NCBI GenBank assembly: GCA_963842295.1
Contig: CAWJFY010000009.1
Location: 592,220 to 656,219, forward strand
Origin: JAJNBA01 sp963842295
Lineage (GTDB): Bacteria; Actinomycetota; UBA4738; HRBIN12
Direction: 5' to 3'
Length of the DNA stretch: 64,000 nt
The notes below the pieces were generated by a model that saw only the letters and a list, made by a program, of their open reading frames with translations, ran no database searches and was not told the DNA's origin. How positions within the stretch are numbered: the first letter of the stretch is position 1; every line of letters starts with the position of its first letter. Shown piece after piece: positions 26,244 through 34,422 of this stretch. The position numbers and the translations under genes are program-made.

Positions 26244-27856
26244 GAGCCCCGCCGTCCTCGCCGTCCCCTCCGGAGATCACGCAAGACGGCGTGCGACGCC
26301 CCGTAGCCGGGAGCGCCCGTCACTCCTCCGCCCGGGTGCGCGCCCGCCCCGCAGAGGTAGAGACCCCTCACCGGCGTGCGATAGCGCGACCAGGCCGGCG
26401 TCGGCCGCATCGAGAAGAGCTGTCCGATGTTGAGGTCGCCGTGGAAGATGTTCCCCTCGGTCAATCCGTAGGTCCGCTCCAGATCCAGCGGCGTGATCAC
26501 CTGCGCCGCCTCGATCGTTCCGCGGAAACCGGGTGCATGTTCCTCGATCCGCGCCACGACCTTCTTCAGGAGCTCATCCCTCCGGTCGTCCCAGGAACCC
26601 TGCCTCAACTCGAAAGGGACGTACTGCACGAACGCCGTCATCACGTGGACACCCGGTGGTGCGAGCGTGTCGTCCACGTTCGAGGCCGTCACGCAGTCGA
26701 CCCAGAGCCTGTCGGGGATCTCGCCCTCGCGATGGCGGTCGTAGATCTTCTGCGCTTCCTCGAGCGTCGGCACCAACGTGGCCAGCGAGCGGCGGTTGGC
26801 GTCCGCGTCCTCGGGCATCCCCGTCCACACGGGCTCGGCCGACAGCACGAAGTTCACCTTGGCGCACGGGCCGGCCATCTTGATCGCGGAGATGTCGTCG
26901 CGGAATCCCGCCGGCAGCTCGGCGGGGTCGATCATGCCGAGGAACGTGCGCTTGGGATCCGCGTTGGACAGCACCACTTGCGCCTCGAGCTCCTCTCCGT
27001 CTTCGAGCACGACGCCGCTCGTGCGACCGGTACGCACCTGGACGCGCGTCACCGGCGAGGACACACGGATCACCCCCCCTGCCTCGCGGACGGCCGCCGC
27101 CATCGCCTGGGTGATCGCTCCCATCCCCCCGATCACGTGGCCGTAGAAGCCCTGGACTCCGTCGGCACCGCCGGACAGCAGATGGAACAGCAACCCGATC
27201 GCGGTGCCGGGCATGTACGGCGGCGCGTGCATCCCGTACACGTTGTTGGCGAGGTACATCCTGCGCATCCGATCGGTCTCGAAATGCCGCTCGACGAAGT
27301 CCCCGAGCGAGCCCGTCGTGAAGTGCACCAGATCCGCCAGCTCGTCGCCGGTGATCTTCCGGAACCGCCGCCAAGCGCGGCTCCCCTCCCGCACCTTCGC
27401 CCATCCGCGCGCGTACAGGTTGGGCGGCTCTTCGAGGAAGAAGGGCTGGAGGTATCGAGCGAGCCCGTGGAGCCGCCGGTGGACGCGGTCGAACGAGGCC
27501 GCATCCGCTTCGGAGATGCTGGATGCGAACTCCTTCACCGCTCGGTCGTGGTCGGTCCACCAGGGCACGATCGTGCCGTCTTCGAACGCGGCCTGCAGAC
27601 CGGGCTCGCACGGGATCATCCGCAGGCCGTGACGCTCGAGACCGAGATCGCGGATCACCTCGGGCCGGAGCATCGAGGCGATGTAGGAGGTGGTCGAGGC
27701 ACGACACCCTGGAGCGATCTCCTCGGTGACGCAAGCCCCCCCGACGAACTCCCGACGTTCCACCACGAGCGTGCGGAGCCCGGCGTGCGCCAGATAGAAG
27801 GCGGCGGTCAGCCCGTTGTGGCCACCGCCGATCACGATCGCGTCGTAGATCTCCAA
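26234..27856 (-). CDS. Phytoene-dehydrogenase-like FAD oxidoreductase heading the sox operon
   Basis: This 540-residue protein belongs to the phytoene desaturase/NAD(P)-FAD oxidoreductase family. It opens with the dinucleotide fold IYDAIVIGGGHNG (Gly 10-12, Gly 15) and ERREFVGGACVTEE, contains YGHVIGGMGAITQAMA in the middle and ends with LYLCGAGAHPGGGVTGAPG, the C-terminal FAD-binding signature. TTG 27856 is the only start directly before the FAD fold and has AGAGGTGGG upstream. The enzyme overlaps soxD by 10 nt, so it is the first gene of the sox operon; such an enzyme is not part of classical sarcosine oxidase loci. It may oxidise the parent amine or a methylated precursor, but this is inference. 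Confidence 0.85.
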   Translation of the reverse strand: MEIYDAIVIGGGHNGLTAAFYLAHAGLRTLVVERREFVGGACVTEEIAPGCRASTTSYIASMLRPEVIRDLGLERHGLRMIPCEPGLQAAFEDGTIVPWWTDHDRAVKEFASSISEADAASFDRVHRRLHGLARYLQPFFLEEPPNLYARGWAKVREGSRAWRRFRKITGDELADLVHFTTGSLGDFVERHFETDRMRRMYLANNVYGMHAPPYMPGTAIGLLFHLLSGGADGVQGFYGHVIGGMGAITQAMAAAVREAGGVIRVSSPVTRVQVRTGRTSGVVLEDGEELEAQVVLSNADPKRTFLGMIDPAELPAGFRDDISAIKMAGPCAKVNFVLSAEPVWTGMPEDADANRRSLATLVPTLEEAQKIYDRHREGEIPDRLWVDCVTASNVDDTLAPPGVHVMTAFVQYVPFELRQGSWDDRRDELLKKVVARIEEHAPGFRGTIEAAQVITPLDLERTYGLTEGNIFHGDLNIGQLFSMRPTPAWSRYRTPVRGLYLCGAGAHPGGGVTGAPGYGASHAVLRDLRRGRRGRRGSWR

Positions 27857-27912
27857 GCACCCACCTCTTGGCCGGCTCCCGCCTGGCCGTCGCGCCAAGA
27901 TCGCCGGGGAGG

Positions 27913-27918
27913 ACTCTA
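27913..27918 (-). promoter_or_regulatory. Candidate -10 box of the sox operon
   Basis: TAGAGT on the minus strand fits TANNNT and would leave a leader of about 50 nt before the TTG at 27856. The divergent cyclase gene starts 157 bp away. Confidence 0.35.
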
Positions 27919-27999
27919 CGAGCGGATCGGTCGCAGACGTTCCGCTGGGGTGACCCTGGTTCAGGAGCTCCATCCGCCCCAAGGGGTCTCGGGCCACCG

Positions 28000-28005
28000 T
28001 AGGCT
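28000..28005 (+). promoter_or_regulatory. -10 box TAGGCT, leaderless cyclase gene
   Basis: TAGGCT ends 7 nt before GTG 28013. No Shine-Dalgarno sequence precedes the GTG, in line with a leaderless message. Confidence 0.5.
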
Positions 28006-28012
28006 TCGTCCC

Positions 28013-31000
28013 GTGCCGTCCTGCCCGGCGTGCGCCGCTGACAACCCCGAACACGCGCGCTTCTGCTTGTCCTGTGGCCGGCCGCTCGATCCGCCCGAGC
28101 CGACCGAATCACGCCGCCAGGTGACGATCCTGTTCGTCGATCTGGCCGGTTCCACCGACCTCGCTCATCGACTCGACGCAGAGACCCTCCATCGCGTGAT
28201 GGGTGACTACTACGGAGCAGCCCGCACCGCCATCGGCCGCCACGGCGGCCACATCGAGAAGTTCATCGGCGACGCCGTCATGGCCGTGTTCGGCTTCCCG
28301 CGCGCGAACGAGGATGACGCGCTGCGCGCCGTCCGGGCGGCGTGGGACATGCGACACATGATCGACGCCGCGAACGAGGAACTCCTCCGCCGGTGGGATG
28401 TGCAACTCGCGATCCGCACCGGGATCGCTACCGGCAACGTCGTCGCGAGCGATCGGAGCACCGGTGAACCCTTCGTGATGGGAACGCCGGTGAACCTCGC
28501 TGCCCGCCTGGAGCAGAATGCCGTTGCGGGCGAGATCTTCCTCGACGGGATCACGAAGGGGATCGCCCGCAATGCGATCACCGCCGAGCCGGTCGCGCTC
28601 GAGGAACTCCGAGGGTTCGAGGGCTCCGTGACCGCGCACCGGCTCCTCGACGTCATCGATGTGGGAGAAAACCTGCCGCGCCCGGAGCCCCCGTTCGTCA
28701 ACCGAACGACGGAGCTTCGACTCTTGCATGAGTCGTTCGCGAGCCACGTCGCCACCGCCCGATGCCGGTCGGTGACGTTGATAGGGAGCGCAGGACTCGG
28801 GAAGTCACGGCTCGTGGCCGAATTCCTCCGAAGTCACCCCGAGGCCAACACCGTGCTCCACAGCAGGTGCCCGGCCTACGGCGAGGGCAGCGCACTCCGA
28901 CCGCTCATCGACGTGGTGGGCCAGGCCGCGGGTTTCGCTCCCGACGCCGAGCCCGGGGTCGCCGTCGAGAAGATCCGGGATCTCCTGGCGGATCATCCTG
29001 AAGGCACCCTCGCCGCCGAGGGAGTCGCGAGAGCGCTCGGATTCGCGCCTGGCACCACGACTCAAGAGGAAACGGCGTGGTCGATACGAACCTGCGTGGA
29101 GGCATTGGCTCGACGCCGGCCCCTTGTGCTCGCGCTCGACGACGTCCAGTGGGCAGCCCCGGCCCTTCTGGACGTGCTCGAGCACCTCGCCGAATGGGCT
29201 CGCGACGCCCCGATCCTCTTGCTCTGTCTCGCACGCCAGGAGCTCCTGAACGCCCGACCGACGTGGGGGAGGACGCCGGGGGCCGTGACCCTCCAGCTCG
29301 AACCCCTCGCCGCGGAACCGAGCCGCGAGCTCGCCCGCCACCTGCTCGTGTCTTCGGCAGAGGGATTCGAGGACACGATCGCCGACGTCGCGGACGGCAA
29401 CCCGTTCTTCCTCGAGGAGATCGTCACCATGCTCCAGGAGGAGGGGGCGATCGCACCGGACGCCACACCGAGCGACCTGTCGCGGATCGCGATCCCGCCG
29501 ACGATCTCGGCGCTCCTGGCCGCACGCATCGACCGGCTCGAGCCTCCGAGCCGGCAGGTGCTGGAGCGGGCAGCCGTGCTCGGACTCGCGTTCGCACAGG
29601 AACAGGTGGACGCACTCCTGCCGGACGGCCATGCGATCGATGTGGGCGCAACGTTGCGAGACCTCGCGCAGCGCGATTTCGTGGTGGCCGATCCGGAGAC
29701 ACCGGGAGAGGGATACCGCTTCCGCCATGCCCTCACGCGCGAGGCCTCCTACGACGCGATCCCGAAGTCCCTCCGGGTCCGGCTGCACACCTCCGCCGCC
29801 GAACAGCTCGGGAGCGAGCCGGACGGCGAAGCTCGCGACGAACAGGTCGGCTACCACCTGGAGCAGGCGCACTGGGCCGTGACCGAACTCGGAGGGGTGG
29901 ATGCTCGAACGGGCGAGCTCGGCGAACGAGCCGGCGCGCACCTCGCCGCGGCCGGCCGCGCAGCGGCCGCCCGCGGCGACGTGCGCGCCGCCGCCGGGCT
30001 CCTCGAGCGAGCGTCCGCGCTCTTGCCGCGTGCCCACGCCGACCGGCCGGCCGTGTTGGCCGACCTCCATGAGGCTCTCTTCTTCGCGGGCGAGATCGAG
30101 CGGTCCGAAGCCCCGGTTGCCGAGCTGCTCGCCACGCTCGCGCCGGGTGACGACAGCGTCCTCGCCGAGCGCGCGCGTCTGCAGCAGACGATGCTCAGGT
30201 TCCTCCTGGACCCGGGGGCGACGCCCGCAGACGTGCTCCGGAAGGTGGTGGAGCGGTCGGCGCGCCGGTTCCAGGAGGCCGGGGACGAGGCGAACCTCGC
30301 GGCGGCGCTCGCCGACCTTGCGACGATCCATTGGGTGGAAGGCGATGCCGAGGCGATGCTGGATGCCGCCCAGCGAGCGCTGGCGCACGCTCGATCCAGC
30401 GGCAGCAGGCGGGCAGCCGCCGAGGCCGCTCCGCTGATCGCGTACGCGCTCCACCGCGGGCGGGTCCCCCTGGACGAGGGACTCGAACGCCTGGCGGCGA
30501 CGCGCGCTCAACTCCAGGACGATCGCCTGGCCGAAACGCTGATCCTGCTGGACGAGGCGATGATGCTCTGGGCGGTGGGACGACCGGACGATGCCCGGGG
30601 GGCGGCCGAACGGGCGCGGCAGACGTCCGCCGACCTCGGTCAGCGGCGCTGGCTCGAGATGTCCAAGGCGATCCAGGCGGAGATCGCCCGGCGCGAAGAC
30701 CGCCCCGACCAGGCGGAAGGACTCCTCCGCTCGGTGCACGCCTTCTTCTTAGATCAGGGTGATACGAACAACGCGCTACAGATCGCGTATGCGTTGGCGG
30801 ACGTGCTCTGCGACATGGACCGGTTCGAGGAAGCCGACCTCCTCGTCAGTGAGGTGGCGCGCGAGGCCCCTCCCGACGACCTCGAGGTACAGGTTGCCTG
30901 GCGATCGGTGCGAACGCGGACGAGGATCGCGGGCGGCGATCCGGCGGGCGCGGTGCGTTTCGGGCAGGAAGCAGCGGCGATCGCCGACTCGACCGACTTC

Positions 31001-31204
31001 GTCTTGCTGCAGGCCGAGGCGCATCGCTGGCTCGCCGAAGCGTTCGCAGCGGCCGGCCGTGTCGACGACGCGGCCGGCTCGCTCCGAACGGCCGTCGAGC
31101 GATACGAGGCGAAGCGAGCCAGCGTGCCGGCATACCAAGCGCGGCGCCGGCTCACGACGATCCGGAGTTCGTTCCCCTCCTCCGGCCATCAGCGAACGCC
31201 GTAG
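28013..31204 (+). CDS. Zinc-ribbon / class III adenylate cyclase / AAA-ATPase / TPR regulator
   Basis: This 1063-residue protein combines four parts. Residues 4-21 form a zinc ribbon (Cys 4, 7, 18, 21). About 35-200 is a class III nucleotide cyclase with both metal Asp (LFVDLAG Asp 43, IGDAVMAVFG Asp 87) and the transition-state pair Asn 161 and Arg 165 (VNLAARL), so it looks active. About 230-600 is a STAND-type ATPase with Walker A GSAGLGKS (Lys 264) and a Walker B-like LVLALDDVQW. The rest is alpha-helical TPR-like repeats. Such proteins are common in Actinomycetota and are thought to be signal-gated cAMP sources. The start GTG 28013 places the zinc ribbon at the very N-terminus; the frame stays open far upstream, antisense to the FAD oxidoreductase, without meaning. 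Its 3' end overlaps the convergent gene by 53 bp. Confidence 0.88.
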   Translation: MPSCPACAADNPEHARFCLSCGRPLDPPEPTESRRQVTILFVDLAGSTDLAHRLDAETLHRVMGDYYGAARTAIGRHGGHIEKFIGDAVMAVFGFPRANEDDALRAVRAAWDMRHMIDAANEELLRRWDVQLAIRTGIATGNVVASDRSTGEPFVMGTPVNLAARLEQNAVAGEIFLDGITKGIARNAITAEPVALEELRGFEGSVTAHRLLDVIDVGENLPRPEPPFVNRTTELRLLHESFASHVATARCRSVTLIGSAGLGKSRLVAEFLRSHPEANTVLHSRCPAYGEGSALRPLIDVVGQAAGFAPDAEPGVAVEKIRDLLADHPEGTLAAEGVARALGFAPGTTTQEETAWSIRTCVEALARRRPLVLALDDVQWAAPALLDVLEHLAEWARDAPILLLCLARQELLNARPTWGRTPGAVTLQLEPLAAEPSRELARHLLVSSAEGFEDTIADVADGNPFFLEEIVTMLQEEGAIAPDATPSDLSRIAIPPTISALLAARIDRLEPPSRQVLERAAVLGLAFAQEQVDALLPDGHAIDVGATLRDLAQRDFVVADPETPGEGYRFRHALTREASYDAIPKSLRVRLHTSAAEQLGSEPDGEARDEQVGYHLEQAHWAVTELGGVDARTGELGERAGAHLAAAGRAAAARGDVRAAAGLLERASALLPRAHADRPAVLADLHEALFFAGEIERSEAPVAELLATLAPGDDSVLAERARLQQTMLRFLLDPGATPADVLRKVVERSARRFQEAGDEANLAAALADLATIHWVEGDAEAMLDAAQRALAHARSSGSRRAAAEAAPLIAYALHRGRVPLDEGLERLAATRAQLQDDRLAETLILLDEAMMLWAVGRPDDARGAAERARQTSADLGQRRWLEMSKAIQAEIARREDRPDQAEGLLRSVHAFFLDQGDTNNALQIAYALADVLCDMDRFEEADLLVSEVAREAPPDDLEVQVAWRSVRTRTRIAGGDPAGAVRFGQEAAAIADSTDFVLLQAEAHRWLAEAFAAAGRVDDAAGSLRTAVERYEAKRASVPAYQARRRLTTIRSSFPSSGHQRTP

Positions 31205-31748
31205 ACGTCCTGAGAACGCCGTCGACCTTCTGCACCTCGTTCAACGTTGCCGCGACGTCATCGAAGGTGTCTCCTCCGGTCTGTAGCAAGATGTCGAAAT
31301 CCCCGGACACGACCGACGCGCCCACGAATCCGTCGATCGGCCGCAGCGCCTTGAGGACGGATCCGATGCGCCCACGTTGGACCCGGATCTGCGAGAGCGC
31401 GATCAGTTGGGGAGACTTGCGCTTGGCTCCCATCGACACAGCGCCGGCGTTGGTGTGCTCACGGTAGTAGTCGCTCTCGACGGACCACTTGGTGTGGACG
31501 CCGGCGGGCCAAAGATCCCTGTCGATCGTGTCCTGAAGGGCGGCGAGGTCCTCGGCGCGAACGTGGACGAACGCCACATAGTTCCCGACGAACGTGGATG
31601 CGAATACGACCGGACCGTCCGGAGGACTTCCGAGGTTCAGGACCTCCGTCACGACCGCCTCAGGGGTCGTCCCTTCATCAACGTGCTCCACGAACGCGAA
31701 TGCATGGAGACCGGTGTAATGGAACCCGTTGCCGTCGTCTTCTGACAT
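31152..31748 (-). CDS. Lrp/AsnC ligand-binding (RAM)-like protein
   Basis: The 198-residue protein seems to contain two copies of a small alpha/beta dimerisation fold. One is around FHYTGLHAFAFVEH to HVRAEDLAALQDTIDRDLW and one around QLIALSQIRVQRGRIGSVLKALR to GDFDILLQTGGDTFDDVAATLNEVQKVDGV. The second matches the RAM ligand-binding module of Lrp/AsnC regulators (GASVVSGDFDILL). No helix-turn-helix is present, so it is not a DNA-binding Lrp. It starts at ATG 31748 with a GGGGG ribosome binding site and its last 53 bp are antisense to the cyclase gene. Role unknown. Confidence 0.7.
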   Translation of the reverse strand: MSEDDGNGFHYTGLHAFAFVEHVDEGTTPEAVVTEVLNLGSPPDGPVVFASTFVGNYVAFVHVRAEDLAALQDTIDRDLWPAGVHTKWSVESDYYREHTNAGAVSMGAKRKSPQLIALSQIRVQRGRIGSVLKALRPIDGFVGASVVSGDFDILLQTGGDTFDDVAATLNEVQKVDGVLRTSTAFADGRRRGTNSGSS

Positions 31749-31813
31749 GTTGCGTCCCCCTTCTCGCCGGCCGAACCGCTCACTCTCGCGCCGATGAGCC
31801 CGTTCCGCAAATC

Positions 31814-31846
31814 GGCGCGCCCCCGGTGTTCAACCGGGGGCGCGCC
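31814..31846. terminator. 14-bp hairpin terminator
   Basis: A perfect 14-bp inverted repeat GGCGCGCCCCCGGT / ACCGGGGGCGCGCC with a 5-nt loop lies between the Lrp-like gene start and the csbD stop. It most likely ends the minus-strand region upstream or isolates csbD from it. Confidence 0.7.
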
Positions 31847-31869
31847 TCGATCGGAGGGGTCGGGTTCGA

Positions 31870-32064
31870 CTAGTCGTCGTCCCGCAACCTGTCCCGCACT
31901 GCGTCGACGCCTTCGCCGACCTTGTCCTTGGCGTCTTCTGCCGCGCCCTTCACGTCGCCGCTCGCCTGGTCGAGCTTCCCTTCACGTTCGAGCCGCTCGT
32001 CGTCGGTCAGATCGCCGACGGCTTCCTTGACGTGGCCTTTGGCCTTGTCGGTCTTCTCCCCCAT
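31870..32064 (-). CDS. CsbD family stress protein
   Basis: This 64-residue acidic and helical protein has the CsbD pattern: KTDKAKGHVKEAVGDLT, GKLDQASGDVKGAAEDAKDKV. CsbD is a SigB-controlled general stress protein in Bacillus with unknown molecular role. ATG 32064 is preceded by GAGGAGGTG. A strong SigB-type promoter (GTTT-N16-GGGTAC) sits 31 bp upstream, inside the end of the HATPase gene. Confidence 0.92.
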   Translation of the reverse strand: MGEKTDKAKGHVKEAVGDLTDDERLEREGKLDQASGDVKGAAEDAKDKVGEGVDAVRDRLRDDD

Positions 32065-32091
32065 GGGGCACCTCCTCTTCTCGGTCGCTTC

Positions 32092-32505
32092 TCAGGTACC
32101 CGCGGCCCGAGCGGGAGAAACGGAGGAGACGAGTTCGAACCACACCCTCGTCACGTGGTTCCGCTCGACCCCCCAGCGGGTTGCGAGCCGGTCGAGCAGC
32201 CAGAGCCCCCAACCTCCGTTCTCCGTGGAAGGCCGAAGGTGTCCCGGATCGAATCCCGGCCCCGGATCGATCACGTCGACATGCAGCATCAAGCGCGAGC
32301 CGCGGATCCGAACCTCGATCGCGTCGTTCGCGTCGAGACTGGCGTGACGGACGCTATTGGACACGATCTCGCTCACGAGCAGCACCGCGTCGTCCACCAA
32401 GAGGTCGTCGAGCGAGGGCCGCAGGGCTTCGAGGCTCCTGCGTGCCTCAGCCGGCGCCTCCACGTTCGGCCTGAGACGAAGATCGATGTCGAGGACCACG
32501 ATCAT
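32092..32505 (-). CDS. RsbW-type ATP-binding regulator (HATPase_c)
   Basis: The 137-residue product is a free-standing histidine-kinase-type ATPase domain like anti-sigma factors and serine kinases of partner-switching systems. The N-box LLVSEIVSNSVRHA, the G1 box DPGPGF and the G2 box GGWGLWLLD are all intact, so ATP binding is expected. A GTTT-N17-GGGTAC promoter ends only 3 nt upstream of ATG 32505, so translation may really start at the in-frame GTG 32499 on a leaderless message. Its target sigma factor is not adjacent; the SigB-type factor at 39 kb is a candidate. Confidence 0.85.
   Translation of the reverse strand: MIVVLDIDLRLRPNVEAPAEARRSLEALRPSLDDLLVDDAVLLVSEIVSNSVRHASLDANDAIEVRIRGSRLMLHVDVIDPGPGFDPGHLRPSTENGGWGLWLLDRLATRWGVERNHVTRVWFELVSSVSPARAAGT
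32096..32121 (-). promoter_or_regulatory. SigB-type promoter of csbD
   Basis: On the minus strand GTTT (32121-32118), a 16-bp spacer and GGGTAC (32101-32096) match the SigB/SigF consensus GTTT-N16-GGGTAY exactly. Confidence 0.75.
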
Positions 32506-32508
32506 GCG

Positions 32509-32535
32509 GTACCCAAGGCAGCATGGACCGCAAAC
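32509..32535 (-). promoter_or_regulatory. SigB-type promoter of the HATPase gene
   Basis: GTTT (32535-32532) and GGGTAC (32514-32509) on the minus strand are separated by 17 bp, just before the HATPase start. Confidence 0.55.
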
Positions 32536-32557
32536 CCGCCCTCCCGGCGGTTGCGAG

Positions 32558-32731
32558 TCACCGACCCCCAGTGGGCGGCGGAGGAGAGGGGTCGGGTGGG
32601 GGTTGTGGGACGGGTTGGGGCTGCGGATCGGGCTGGGGCACGGGCGGACCCGGCTCGGGTGGTTGCGGGGGCTGAGGCTCCGGCTCCGGTTCGCGCCGCA
32701 CGTTCCGAACCGCTGCGATCGTCGCGATCAT
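32558..32731 (-). CDS. Short proline-rich protein (57 aa)
   Basis: A 57-codon ORF starts with ATG 32731, five bases after a full GGAGGTGA ribosome binding site, and ends at TGA 32558. After a short start MIATIAAVRNVRR, the rest is almost only Pro, Gln, Glu, Asp and Gly in an X-P alternation (EPEPEPQPP, PQPDPQPQP). Such segments form stiff polyproline helices. There is no signal peptide or membrane segment. It sits in the stress island between two other minus-strand genes. Function is unknown; similarity searches will be dominated by low complexity. Confidence 0.6.
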   Translation of the reverse strand: MIATIAAVRNVRREPEPEPQPPQPPEPGPPVPQPDPQPQPVPQPPPDPSPPPPTGGR

Positions 32732-32788
32732 GAGGTCACCTCCAGGTCTTGGGCGCCGCCGATGCGGCCGTCCCTGACTATCACTCGG

Positions 32789-33121
32789 TCAGCTCCGTCG
32801 CTCGAGAGCTCGCTCGAGCTGCTGCTTGGACATCCGGGAGCGCCCGTCGATCCCTCGATCCTTCGCCTCTTCGTAGAGCTGACGGTAGGTACGTCCGCCG
32901 GGTCCTCGATGCGATCGCAACCCACCGCGGCGCCCGGACGAGATGTCCTCGACGGAGGTGCGACTCGCCGTCCCTGCCTCACCCGAGCGAGCCCGTTCCT
33001 TGTTCACGGTCCTCGCCGCGATCTCCTCCGCGGTGTCCTCGGAACGCCCCTGCTCCCGCAGACCTTCCTTGATGTGTTGGTACTGGCGTTCACGCTTCTC
33101 GCTCCACGCTTGCTGAGGCAT
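32789..33121 (-). CDS. Plasmid-stabilisation-annotated stress protein with Rho-N-like tail
   Basis: The 110-residue protein begins MPQQAWSEKRERQYQHIKEG and contains EEIAARTVNKERARSGE and SRTSVEDISSGRRGGLRSH, a pattern found in many soil actinobacterial proteins annotated as plasmid stabilisation protein. The C-terminal YRQLYEEAKDRGIDGRSRMSKQQLERAL resembles a Rho termination factor N-terminal (SAP-like) helical module. The annotation is historical and no plasmid role is shown. ATG 33121 follows GAGGGAT. A weak SigB-type promoter lies upstream, back to back with that of the zinc-finger gene. Confidence 0.8.
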   Translation of the reverse strand: MPQQAWSEKRERQYQHIKEGLREQGRSEDTAEEIAARTVNKERARSGEAGTASRTSVEDISSGRRGGLRSHRGPGGRTYRQLYEEAKDRGIDGRSRMSKQQLERALERRS

Positions 33122-33170
33122 GCGGCATCCCTCCCGATCGGCTTTTCCAGCTCCGTATCCGTTCTTGGTC

Positions 33171-33196
33171 GTACCCGGCTTGCTCGACCGGCACAC
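33171..33196 (-). promoter_or_regulatory. SigB-type promoter (weak -35)
   Basis: GTGT (33196-33193), 16 bp and GGGTAC (33176-33171) on the minus strand, about 50 bp before ATG 33121. One mismatch in the -35. Confidence 0.5.
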
Positions 33197-33210
33197 CTCG
33201 GCCGAAATGC

Positions 33211-33236
33211 GTTTGGCCGGGGTGGGTCTCGGGTAT
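33211..33236 (+). promoter_or_regulatory. SigB-type promoter of the zinc-finger gene
   Basis: GTTT (33211-33214), a 16-bp spacer and GGGTAT (33231-33236) match the consensus exactly. The leader to ATG 33288 is about 45 nt. Confidence 0.7.
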
Positions 33237-33287
33237 CCGACCGCCAGCCAAAACGGCCAGCTGAAGACGAGAAACGGGAGGTATCCG

Positions 33288-33491
33288 ATGCAACTGTCCG
33301 TCGAACTGGAACCGACATCCGTGCGAACGGAGTCACCGCTAGACGGGCCACCGGTCCCTCGGTTCGACGAAGGGCGCACCTGCGAGGCCCCCGGCTGCCG
33401 AACCGTGCTCTCCGTGTACAACGACGGCACACGTTGCTGGTCGCATCGCCCGATGGAGCGGGTCACGCCCCTCCGGAATCACCGCCGCTAG
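33288..33491 (+). CDS. Small zinc-finger protein (67 aa)
   Basis: The 67-residue protein has a likely zinc site in its second half: TCEAPGCRTVLSVYN then TRCWSHR (Cys, Cys, Cys, His). Proteins of this size with the C-x4-C...YN...CW-x-H pattern occur widely in Actinomycetota with no known role. ATG 33288 follows GGGAGGT at ideal distance; the open frame upstream is non-coding. Transcription from a consensus SigB-type promoter is expected. Confidence 0.75.
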   Translation: MQLSVELEPTSVRTESPLDGPPVPRFDEGRTCEAPGCRTVLSVYNDGTRCWSHRPMERVTPLRNHRR

Positions 33492-33505
33492 TTCCGCTTC
33501 GTGGT

Positions 33506-34225
33506 TCAGCCCACGACGGTGTCGTGCACGGTCCACAGGAGGCGCCGTGTGGCCCGGAGATCTTCCGACATCTCCAGGACGATCCCGACGTTGTCGTCAT
33601 CACGCCACATGCATGCGATGGCCGTCTCGGTACCCGCAACGGCCCCCACGCATCGATAGTCGCTTCCGCGTCGCGTCCCGCTCCGCGCATCGGCTTCGTC
33701 GACCACGGCGCCCGCCTGCGAGAACCCCATGACGAGCGCATCGAACAGTTGATCCGTGGTCTCCGCAGCAGCGGCATCGACGAGGATGACGAAGAACTCA
33801 GGCGTGAGAGGAGAGCCGTAGACACCTCCCTCGGCATCGATGCCGTACCGATCGCTCTCGTCTGCCGTGTATCGCTCGAACCGCTGAGATTCCGGATCGC
33901 TCAGCCGCTCGCGACCCGCCAGGGTCTCAGGAAGGGAGAGGCTCGAAGCCATCAGGTACTGGACGCCGAAGTACCCCGCGATCGCCGCGGCGAGCGAGAC
34001 GATCCCTCGTACGACCTTCGGCGGGATCCCGCGCTTTCCGGGAGCCTGCGGAGGCGGCGACCACGAAACAGGTGCGGGCGGCACCCTGGCTCTCGGGCTG
34101 CCGGGTGCCACACCCGGTGAGGGCGGAACAGGGGCGAACGGCACGAGGCATCGCCAGCAGAAGCCGGCGTCCGGCGCGTTCTCCGAACCGCAAGACGCAC
34201 ACGCGCGCCTCTGTTCGACCCGCAT
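33506..34225 (-). CDS. Membrane-anchored zinc-ribbon protein
   Basis: This 239-residue protein starts with a zinc ribbon (CASCG...CWRC), followed by a Pro-rich linker to about residue 70, one membrane helix (VVRGIVSLAAAIAGYFGVQYL) and a predicted extracellular domain of about 140 residues (TPEFFVILVDAAAAETTDQLFDAL). The layout of cytosolic zinc ribbon, helix and outer domain is common in Gram-positive proteins of unknown role. Start ATG 34225 follows GGAGGAAG. It shares a 197-bp divergent region with the second HATPase gene. Confidence 0.7.
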   Translation of the reverse strand: MRVEQRRACASCGSENAPDAGFCWRCLVPFAPVPPSPGVAPGSPRARVPPAPVSWSPPPQAPGKRGIPPKVVRGIVSLAAAIAGYFGVQYLMASSLSLPETLAGRERLSDPESQRFERYTADESDRYGIDAEGGVYGSPLTPEFFVILVDAAAAETTDQLFDALVMGFSQAGAVVDEADARSGTRRGSDYRCVGAVAGTETAIACMWRDDDNVGIVLEMSEDLRATRRLLWTVHDTVVG

Positions 34226-34422
34226 CAGCTTCCTCCGGGAACGATCCGACCCGCACTGGATATCGGAGGATCGCGGGACGGACATGAGGCCTGAGCCGGA
34301 ACGAACGAACCGCGGGCTCCGGGCTGCAACGCCGGTCCCGCGGCGCGATCCCGCTCTTCGGCGTCTCGAGATCGGAAGGAAGGGTTGCCTGAGGGGATGC
34401 CGGCGGGCGACCATGTCGGACG

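Noticed and set aside
26156..28012. A long open extension upstream of the cyclase-ATPase gene that would give a protein of 1682 residues
   Set aside because: It lies antisense to the FAD oxidoreductase. The real protein begins with the zinc ribbon at GTG 28013, right behind a -10 box.
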